DNA of 64,000 nucleotides, from positions 261,555 through 325,554 of the forward strand of contig NW_001865069.1 of the NCBI RefSeq assembly GCF_000002865.3, written 5' to 3'. The translations under genes and the position numbers were made by a program. Source of the DNA: Monosiga brevicollis MX1 (lineage: Eukaryota > Opisthokonta > Choanoflagellata > Craspedida > Salpingoecidae). The notes under the pieces are model-generated. The model was not told the origin of the DNA. It ran no database searches and saw only the letters and a list, made by a program, of their open reading frames with translations. Shown one piece after another: positions 52,565 to 61,289 of the stretch; the first letter of the stretch is position 1; every line of letters begins with the position of its first letter.

Positions 52565-53980
52565 ATGAACGCGCAACAAATCAAGGCCGAGCGTGCTGCT
52601 CATGATATGATCCTGGGTATGAGGGCTGATGCGGGCGTCGGTGGGCGGTAGCGTGGTACCGGGCCTCGGTTCTCACGCGCCCTCGATCGCCTTTAGCTGT
52701 GGGCGAGCAACACCTGCAATCGACACTTCAACAAGAAAGGGAAAGGAACGAGTGGCGGATTGCCGCGGCCCGTGATGAGGTGCGTCCGGCGTGCGCATGT
52801 TGGCCTGCCCCTTTCTCCCTGACTGCTGTCTCATGGTGGTGTCTTTGTCGACACAGGCTCGGGATGCCGAGCGTGAGATTGCCGCCGCTGAACGCGAAAA
52901 GTTGATTGCCAGCCACCACAGCGAGCTAGAGGTGATGTTGCACGCCCCCGTCTCGACCTTGACCTGGCAGATCAAGGCTCATTCGAGACACCACATGATG
53001 CTACAGGCTCTTGCTCAGCAGCTAGCACAGGAGCAGGCCAAGGCCCTGGCAGCCCAAAAGAAGGAACTGCAGGAAGCGAGCAAGGCTGCGGTTCAAGCAG
53101 CGCGTCGCGAGGAACGCCAAGCTGCCGAGCTTCGCGTTGAAGCCGCCCGGTCCGTCCCGCAGGACCCAAAATGGTGTGCATCAGACCTCAGGCCTACACT
53201 CACAGCATTCAATTGTTTTGGGCCATCCAATTCTCCACGACAGTCTGGAGGCTCGACAGCAAAAGAGTGAACTTCATCGCTTGGCCGTCCTCAAGGCCAA
53301 GGCCGTGATCTGGGAGCGAGTACGTTCGAATGGCGCCAGCGCTGGCCTGGCCTGCGTGTTCTTTCCATCGGCTGCCTCACGCACCTTGCCTTGGCGTTGC
53401 CTGTTGGGTTTCCATGTGTCAGGCTGAGCAGAAGGTTCTAGTCGAGGCAGAAAAGGCTCGAACCGAAGCGTATGCTCGTGCCAAGGCACAATTTGACGAG
53501 GAGATTGAGGTGAATCCCCTCGCCTTCTCGCTGGCCGGGCCCTTTCTTCTCCGGCACCGTGGCCTGACCCGTGGTTTTGGGCGACCGACCCTGCATCACC
53601 TCGTAGCGCGTCAAGGGAGAAACGGCCACAGCCGTGGCAGCTGCCATTGTACCCTACAAAGCGACTATCGAGCAGCTACACGCCGACATCAAGGTTTGAT
53701 GCCAACTTGCTGCTCAGGCACCAGCCAAGAGCAGCGACAGTGCTGCAGACATGCTGTGTTTTAGCATTCTGCCTCGCTCATGACAACATGTTTGCACCCA
53801 TGCTGGGCATTTTTGGGGTAGGACCTGTATGCGGAGATTGAAGTCCACAAAGAGCGCCTTGTACACGCCAAAGAAGAACACGAGAGCACGCGCGTGGACA
53901 TGGAACAGCTGCGTGACTCCTTCCGCAAAACCCTTTCATTGATTCCCGGATACCAGAGCGATAACCCGTGGTTACTGTGA
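52565..53980 (+). CDS. Unknown coiled-coil protein
   Basis: Exon 1 (from 52565) gives MNAQQIKAERAAHDMILG and joins in phase to an exon from 52697 (VGEQHLQSTLQQERERNEW). Later exons give ARDAEREIAAAEREKLIASH, LAQQLAQEQAKALAAQKKE, RREERQAAELRVEAAR, AEQKVLVEAEKARTEAYARA, IVPYKATIEQLHADIK and IEVHKERLVHAKEEHES, ending with MEQLRDSFRKTLSLIPG and NPWLL before the TGA at 53978-53980. The whole is Glu/Gln/Ala/Arg-rich heptad-like sequence, about 270 residues, so an alpha-helical coiled coil is nearly certain. No enzyme domain is present. The non-repetitive C-terminus looks like the best family tag, but I cannot assign it. The position head-to-head with IFT144 makes a centrosomal or ciliary role possible, not shown. 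Confidence 0.8.
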
Positions 53981-54248
53981 GGTGTACCCTCCCCCCATCC
54001 TTCCTGACCTGTCCTTCAGACGATGCTAAAACCTGATTTCCACCCACTTGACTAAATTTATACGTGCTTGACGGGCACGCCCCAGCAGGCACGACTGGCC
54101 ATGCACTGCCACCCAATGCTCAGAGAGCACCCGATTTGCTTTTCACATTAAGAGACTTGTTTTTGTGTTCCGTGTTGTTTTGCTTTGTTTTGAAACCAGC
54201 AAGATTATGGTATTGATGAATTGATAGTCGATTGAAGGTGACCATGGC

Positions 54249-54575
54249 TCACGCAACTACCTTGCCAGAAGGATTGAAGCATTCGTCACCACTGCACTCG
54301 CGAAAGGCTCGGAGGCGCTCATGCAGTTGCTGTTTCTTGCTTGCATCGCCAGACTCATGCAAGTTGTTCATTTCCCACGGGTCTGCGGTAATATCATACC
54401 ACTCCACCATGTTTTCCGCATCGTCAAACTCACAGTAGATGGAATTCTCGTCCGGTTTGATGGTCCGCAAGCACTTGTCTATATGCATGCAAGGTCACAA
54501 AACAAGCACCATGGGAAGCTGTGAGATGCGCGATGAGGCAGGGAGGTTCATCACTGCAACAGGGGTGGAATGGGG

Positions 54576-54634
<59 letters not shown>

Positions 54635-57151
54635 CTGTGTCTGTGTGTCTGTGTGTGTCTGCGTCTGTGTCTGTGTGTGTGTCTGCGTCTGTGTCTGTGT
54701 GTGTGTCTGCGTCTGTGTCTGTGTGCCGGAGGCTTTCTCCCGAAAAAAGAAACATGATGAATCGCACATGTATTGTTGACGGCATCGCATGGCGTGCTGC
54801 CATGCTCTCCTCCACACAATTCCACGCCAGCACAGGTGAAGTTGGCGCCGCAATCACCTTCGCCTCGAGGGGCCTCAAGGTTTTCCCACGAGTCGATACT
54901 GGGGCCGCCTGTAGAGGCAACCATGCGTCAGGACATGCAGGTGCCTGCATACGGAAAGTTGGTATCGGGACACACCATATTCAATCAAAAAGTCCTGCCG
55001 CCAGTCAGAAGGCGTCGCATTGCGCGCGATGGGCAGCCACGAGCGTCCATCCATAACAGCTGGCTTGGTTACACCCTGCCAGGAGTCGACATGCAGTGCC
55101 AACATATGGACATGATTGAGGTGGGAATCTTCTTGGTCCTAGCAATTTTCACACTTGCTGCACATCTGTCGTGCTAGCACACCACATTCATCAAAAAAAT
55201 GACTAGCGTGGCCTACCGCCATGTCAAGGATGGTGGGGGCCAAGTCAATGTGTGGGGCCAGGGCTTCTGTTCCACTGTTCTTGGGAATACCCGGCCCGCG
55301 TACCACCAACGGTACGCGAATGTCCGTCTCATACAACTGACGCTTGTCAAACTCCATGCCAAACTGACCCAGGTGTTGCCCATGATCTGAGCTGTAACCC
55401 GGCGACACATGGAGAGGAAATGAATACGTAAAAAGAGAAGTTGTACAAGACAATTTACGCAAAAAAAGGGGAGCTATCCAGCGATGGGCGTTTCATGCCA
55501 AGCCCTCATCAAACCCGCACGACCGTCACCTGAATAAAATGTAGGTATTATCCAGCTGGCCAAGCGTATCGAGTGTACCCACAAGCCTCTCAACCAGGTC
55601 ATCCACGGACTGGAGGCAGCGCCAACGATCCACAAAGGTACTATCGCTGTTGATAATGTGCTACAGATTCACAGTGATCAGACCCCTCCACCCCAATACT
55701 AAACTCCACATCGAGCCTACCTCCATGAGGCCCTGTGGATGAGATTTCAAGCCTGCGCTTGGACGCACCTGAGGCTCCATTGGGCCAAATTGGCGCATGA
55801 GCCAGTGTTTGGCACCAGGTCCCGAACTAGCCGCGGGCGCTTTGTTCCAGTTTGGTGTACGTGGTGCCGTCATATCGGGGAACAAGTTGGCATACTATGC
55901 GACCACCACGTCAGACAAGCAACATGAGCTGCCAAGAATCAGTCCGGTCTGTGCATAGTCAGAAGCCTCCGACGTGCCTGTGGCGCGGCCACATTGGGTA
56001 CATGAGGACACGGGGTGGCGACCATCATGAAGAAGGGGTCATCCTGGGTCCAGTTGTGCGTCAGCCATGCCACCGATTCATTCTTGAGCACATCCGTGTA
56101 GTAGTCTGTGCGCCCAGATGTGTAATGAGGGAAGGCTGCGCGTCGCTCATCACGACCAGCATTCTCAGTCTGACATGTCTCCCTGCGTTGCCTGCCTTGT
56201 GCATACCCGTTGCGTAGTCTTGCCCAAAGTTGCGCTGGCGCCCATTGTCGGAGACGGAATAGTCGTAGTACTTGCTATTGCCCACCAAAGCATGCCACTC
56301 CTTCCATCCATCCGGGATGTGGGCCACGCCACCCACGCTGGGCGCGCCGTAGGCTGGATTGTGACCCAGAGATTCAAAGCGCAAGGGCTCGTCAAGAAGC
56401 TGCCAGCAGTAGTCGTGCAAATGAAGTTGGCGAGAAGCACGTCATGCCAAGCGTACTGTTGAGGTATTTGCCGCTGTAGTAGGACTGGTGACGGCTGTTG
56501 TTGCGTAGAAAAGCTGCCATGTTCATTCTTTCGGGTCCACGCTGAAAATCAGTCCCTCCACAGGTGTTATCTATTACTCTACGAACCAGCAGTGGCACCC
56601 CCAGTCACGACAAGGCAAGAAAGGTGGCCACAACCTAAGCGCATCCCCTTTGCCAGAGCATTTGGCACACACCCTGTGTTGTGCATGTAGCGCCCTGTCG
56701 TGACTTCGGCGCGCTAAGTCGGAAGAGCACGCCGCATGAGTGGTTCAGGCGTCGTGATAGGTACGCTGGAGCTTGTCCGTCGTGCAACACGGACCGACCG
56801 AGGGGCAACAGATGGGCGTGTTAGCAAAGGCGTTGAAGAAGCGCATGCCCTGTTGACGCACAAGACGATCCAGCTTTGGCATGGCGTCGAGCCTATTCCG
56901 TGACATGAACTCCCAACGCGTGAGGACATCAGTAAACTGGATCGTCGCACACCAGCACAGCATTGGTTATCAACGTACGAGCCCAAGACCTCATCCTGAT
57001 CGTCTGTGAAGATGAAGAGGATGTTGGCCGTGCCATTTCCTGTTTGTGATCCAGCATGGGCACTGCCAACAAGCAGCACCAGCACCAGCAAGCCACAGCG
57101 CCAGGGCCGATGGCGCTGGCGCGGAGTCATTCGTGCGATCGATGCCATCAT
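54249..57151 (-). CDS. GNS: N-acetylglucosamine-6-sulfatase-like arylsulfatase
   Basis: GNS removes 6-sulfate from N-acetylglucosamine of heparan and keratan sulfate in lysosomes. The N-terminus has a hydrophobic signal peptide ([15 protein letters not shown]) and then [17 protein letters not shown], whose Asp pair binds Ca2+. The formylglycine motif CCPSR is encoded across an intron: exon end TPICCPS near 56806, next exon [14 protein letters not shown] near 56715. Then come [20 protein letters not shown] (active-site Lys), [75 protein letters not shown] and, at the end, [20 protein letters not shown]. All follow human GNS in order. Two starts are possible (57151 or 57130). One intron holds a TG microsatellite. 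Substrate is inferred from family only; related arylsulfatases cannot be excluded. Confidence 0.9.
54573..54730 (+). repeat. TG microsatellite merging into a 22-24-bp minisatellite, in sulfatase intron
   Basis: A pure TG run (about 54573-54630) continues as repeats of a unit built from TCTGCG, TCTGTG and TCTGTGTGTG, about three times over to 54730. On the minus (coding) strand it is CA-rich and lies between two exons of the sulfatase gene. Confidence 0.9.
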
Positions 57152-57728
57152 TCGCAAATCTGCTTGCCGATCAAACACGTGCATAAACTCTTTAAGTTTA
57201 TTCATAAACTCATATGGAAACATGAGCATATTGTGTTTAGTTCAACATACATCTTCATCTTCTCATCTTTATCCTGCATCAGCTCAATGGACCGCACCTG
57301 CACACGCAACTGACACCCCAAATGTCAGATAATCATGGAAATTGTTTGTCGCACTTTTTTACACTTCCGCTCACGCGTCAATCGTTTCATTTTTTTTTTT
57401 ATTTTCTTGGTCTCCAGTGCCTCGGGGCTAGTCGGTGCCTCAAAAGCCAGGGCCTTTCTGCCGTGTTGGTGCTGAGCTTGGACGTCTAGTATCGCGAGGC
57501 GCCAAAAAGACGATTCAACCTCTCTACGCACATAGGCATCCTTTTTTTTGTTCATTCTCCCCTTGGAAGAGCGATTGGGCTTTCGGGCCACACTCAGACC
57601 GCCAGCATGGGTTCGCATCGCACATTGGCTCGTAGCCCGACCCAAGTGTCACTTCGCAAATCGCTGGGTTGCAACTCCCTCATGTGCCTGAATGCCTGGT
57701 GCCTCTGCGCTCGTCGATATGCATAGCC
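57152..57728. promoter_or_regulatory. Divergent region between sulfatase and IK genes
   Basis: About 580 bp separating diverging starts. Contains AT-rich sequence (57180-57270) and a T run near 57389-57401. No exon seen. Promoters for both genes are inferred from position. Confidence 0.45.
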
Positions 57729-60700
57729 ATGTCCAACAAGGATTTTCGCCAGCTGATCATGACGCCGCGACCCAATCGGGATGAGTCCCCATCTTCACAG
57801 ACGGCCAAGACCGTGGACAGCTCCAAGGGCGATGCTACAACGGACAAGACCAAGCCCGCCAAAAAGTCGAGCTGGAAGCCACGTGCTGTGTATGTATAAG
57901 TTGACTCCCATTTTGCCATAACCGGCCCGGGCCCACAATGGCTGACTCGCCTGTACGCTCGGGATCCTAGCCGTCTCTCTGCTGAGGAGGAGGAAACCCG
58001 CAAGCGTCAAGCAGAGCTCGCTGCCAAGGTATGCTACAGCATTTATGGTGACCGATATGACCAAGCATCTCGGCTTGCGCCATCCTGTATGCCTCTGGTT
58101 TTGTGCGCATGGGGCAAGGGCGCTCATGGCACATTCTTGTATGTATCGTAGTACCGCGACCGTGCCGCCGAGCGCCGCAAGCAAGAGGACCAGGAGGACC
58201 AGGCCACGCAATTGCACCGTCTCATTGAGCAATCGCTACCGACAGGGCCACCGTACGTATGCCGTTTGTTTGGGCAAAGAGCTTGCTCTCACACACAAGC
58301 TCTCACTTTGTATGCGGTGCCATGCTGGCTTGCAGTGGTAGTGAGGCAGTTGTCGATGCCAAGCAGGCCATGATTGAGCAGTCTAAATACCTGGGTGGTG
58401 ATATGGAGCATACGCACTTGGTCAAGGGTCTGGACTATGCTCTCTTACAAAAGAATCGGGAGGAAGCAGCCAAGACCCAAAGCCAAACGGGCGAGGCTGC
58501 GGAGGACGGAACCAATCCTGATGATATCCAGGAGAACCCTCTTGAGGTGACTCGCCTTCGTTTCGCCAACCGGCTGCCCCTGCTGAGTTTGATATTTGCA
58601 TTCTTTGGGGGAAAATGCTTTGACGACACCGGTCTTGTTCTTGCCTGCCTTTGGCTTTAGGTCAAGTGTCGCACGCGTCTAGCCAGAATGGTGCTGCAAT
58701 CCGCTTTCCGTCACGCCGCGCCCCGTGCCACAAATGAGTTTTTTGAGCCCGGCCGGATGGCTTACGTGCTAGACCCGCGGCCCAATCGCGCCGCGCCGCG
58801 AGCCGTGTCTGCTGTTGATGACGTCCCCACAACCATTTTGCGGAGCAAGAGTGACATCAAGCAGTACGCTCGCAAAACCAAGGTACGATTCACACGCGCC
58901 ATTCACAGCTGGTCCATCTTCAACATGTTGCTTGCTGCTTCTCATGATGGAATGCTGCTGTATTGTTTGCTGGGGCACGCGGCAGAGCGCCACCCACGAC
59001 ATTGTGGTTAACAAACTTGTGTCAATTGTAGAGAACATCCGTGAGGGCAAACGCTTGCGCAAGCAGAAACGCAAAGATAAAAAGCGTTTGGCCGAGTCGG
59101 GCGAAGAGGAGTCACGTGATGGGGAGACGGGAGATTCTGGTGTGGCTCCGCCGCGTAAATCCTCGCTAGCCATGCCCCTTCGTGAGAAGGAAGAGGATGC
59201 CGAGTTGGACATTTTTGCTGATGCTGGCGACTATAAACCACGGGAAACCAGTGCGTCCCGCCCCCCATTGTCGATGCCTGGCCCACGCGTAGTTTTGGGC
59301 ATTGTGTAACTGCCTGTTGGCGAATGGTGTGGAATGTGATAGAGGATGGCCTGAAGCAACGCAAGCGGCGCGTGCAGTTCCATGTCACAGAAGAGCATGT
59401 TGGTATGTATCTTCATTTCGTTGCCTTCCACTTGATTGATGAATGTTTTGTTTGTTTGTTTTGGTTTCTGGACAAGAGCAACTTTTGATATGATTCTGGT
59501 GTTATGCTGACCCCCCATTGCCATGTCCCAGTGGACATGTCATTGCCGCCTTCTGAGCGAGATCATTCACGAGGTACGTTACAAATTGGGTGGTCTCATC
59601 ATGACCGCCCATGACTGCTCGCTCACCTCCCTATTTCTTTCACGTAGAAGCAGTAGTGACCCGCTTTGAGGGCGAGGCCAGCCGAACGGCAGCATTAGGT
59701 CCTACAAAGCCTCCGAGTGAGGATTTGGAAAATGGACCAGCGCCCGGTCCCACCATGCCTGGTCCCACCATGCCCGGTCCCACCATGCCCGGCCCCACCA
59801 TGCCCGGCCCCTCCATGCCTGGTCCCTCCATGCCCGGTGCAGGCTATCCTGAAATGCCCGGGGCAAGCTACCCTGAACTGCCGGACGAACATGCGTCTGG
59901 CTATCCAGAAATGCCACCAGAGGATGGCGAGCTGGAAGAACAGGACGATGAAGAGTCTGAAGAAGAAGAAGATCCGGAGCAGGCTCGACGTGATGCGATT
60001 CAACGACGAGGTGTGTTTCTCGGCCCCAGAAACAAGAGCTGTGAATTCCCCAAAGCGTCGCATCGTCACTTGGCTGTGGGCATCTTTTAGCATACAGCAA
60101 TCCTCAAGCATACGTTCAATCTCTACTCGCTGAAATGGAGGATGGAGACGAAGATGATGGCCCCATCATCGATTCGCGCGCCATACAGCGCATTCGTGCA
60201 GACGGTCTGACGGCCTATGATGAGGTGCGCTTGGCAACTTTTTGCTTGATGCGACGTGCAACACAAGTTGTGCTCTTGTCTCAGCTTACCTCACTTCTTG
60301 CTGAAAACAGTATACTCCCATGGGCATGGCGGGCGGTGATAGCGATGATGAGCGACAAAAAGATGATGTACGATTTGGAAGACGTCGTTGGCAAAAAATG
60401 CGTCCCCGTCTTGTCCTCATTAATATGCCTGCTTTGCTCCCCAGGATGAGGCACCAGCGAAAACACGGGCTCAGTTTGATAGCGACGAAGCCTATCGCAA
60501 ATATATGGCTGAGGTGCGCTGCTTCTACCCAACTCCCCACCCGCTTATCTTGCCCTGCTTTTGGCCCGTGTTGCCCTCTGTTATCCGTGGTCCATCTGCA
60601 TCACACCTTTACGTTCAATGAATCATGATGGCTGACATACGTTTGTCCAATGTGTCTTTCTTTGCAGCATGCTAGCAAGCAGAAACGCAAGTAAGTTTGC

Positions 60701-60998
60701 AGCCAGAAATCCCCCTGACGTCAGCACGCCCCTTGGTCAGCGGTCAGCTCTCGCCATGCTCATGATCTTGCACCCGTGTGTCCAGGCGCCGCAATCAGAC
60801 TGGGCCAGACAAAGGCCAGCTCAACCGAGATTGGCAGAAGATTCAAGCGGTATGTTGCTACAGCCTTGGGATGGCAGGTGGTGATGACGAGGACAGGCGT
60901 TGGCTCATACCAGCCCGGACTTCTTATGCGATTGCACGTCAACTCAGATGTGGGCCAAGGAGGATGGTGAGGCAGCCAGTAAGAAGCCCAAGACTTAA
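57729..60998 (+). CDS. IK: IK/RED family spliceosomal protein
   Basis: RED (IK) is a spliceosomal B-complex protein that works with SMU1 in splicing and spindle-checkpoint function. The start MSNKDFRQLIMTPRP matches animal LTNEDFRKLLMTPR. Further family blocks: YRDRAAERRKQED, LGGDMEHTHLVKGLDYALL (near identical to human), VKCRTRLAR, FFEPGRMAYVLD, DVPTTILRSKSD, THDIVVNKLVSIVENIREG, LDIFADAGDYKP, FDSDEAYRKYMAE and, near the end, GPDKGQLNRDWQKIQA. The last exon ends EDGEAASKKPKT and TAA. Exon 1 joins exon 2 through a GTATGT donor near 57894. The Arg-Glu/Arg-Asp dipeptide repeat that names the animal protein is missing; in its place is a six-fold PGPTM/PGPSM repeat followed by GYPEMPG units and an acidic stretch (59740-59990). 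More than ten exons; a few boundaries are approximate. Confidence 0.94.
59741..59845 (+). repeat. 15-bp coding tandem repeat (PGPTM/PGPSM) in IK
   Basis: Seven imperfect copies of a 15-bp unit coding for Met-Pro-Gly-Pro-Thr/Ser, in frame within an exon of the IK gene. Copies differ mainly at synonymous sites, and the Thr-to-Ser change marks the last two. Confidence 0.9.
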
Positions 60999-61289
60999 TT
61001 CGTCATGTTTCTTGGAGCTTGGGCCCTTTTCTAAACAGAAAATGTCAAAAATTTGATTTCTGAATTTGGGCTCGTTGCGACTGTCACAAACACTAAATGC
61101 ATGGAACACACGCTTTGCGGCACCCGTGCTTGAAAAGCTCGTTTTCACTCTCAATTTGAGAGGATTCCTGTTGTTATGAACAAGGGCTGATCACGTTTAG
61201 TACACTATAATCTCATTCTACCTTACAATCTGGCCATTCTCGCCACTGCTGCTTGCGTGTTTAGTCTGATGTGGTGCTCCGCACTGCTT
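60999..61289. other. Convergent gap between IK and TRP-type channel genes
   Basis: 291 bp of AT-rich sequence between two converging stop codons, presumably overlapping 3' UTRs. Nothing further seen. Confidence 0.5.

Noticed and set aside
56763-56830. Apparent loss of the sulfatase active-site Arg (CCPSV)
   Set aside because: An intron boundary after the Ser codon explains it; the next exon begins with the Arg codon.
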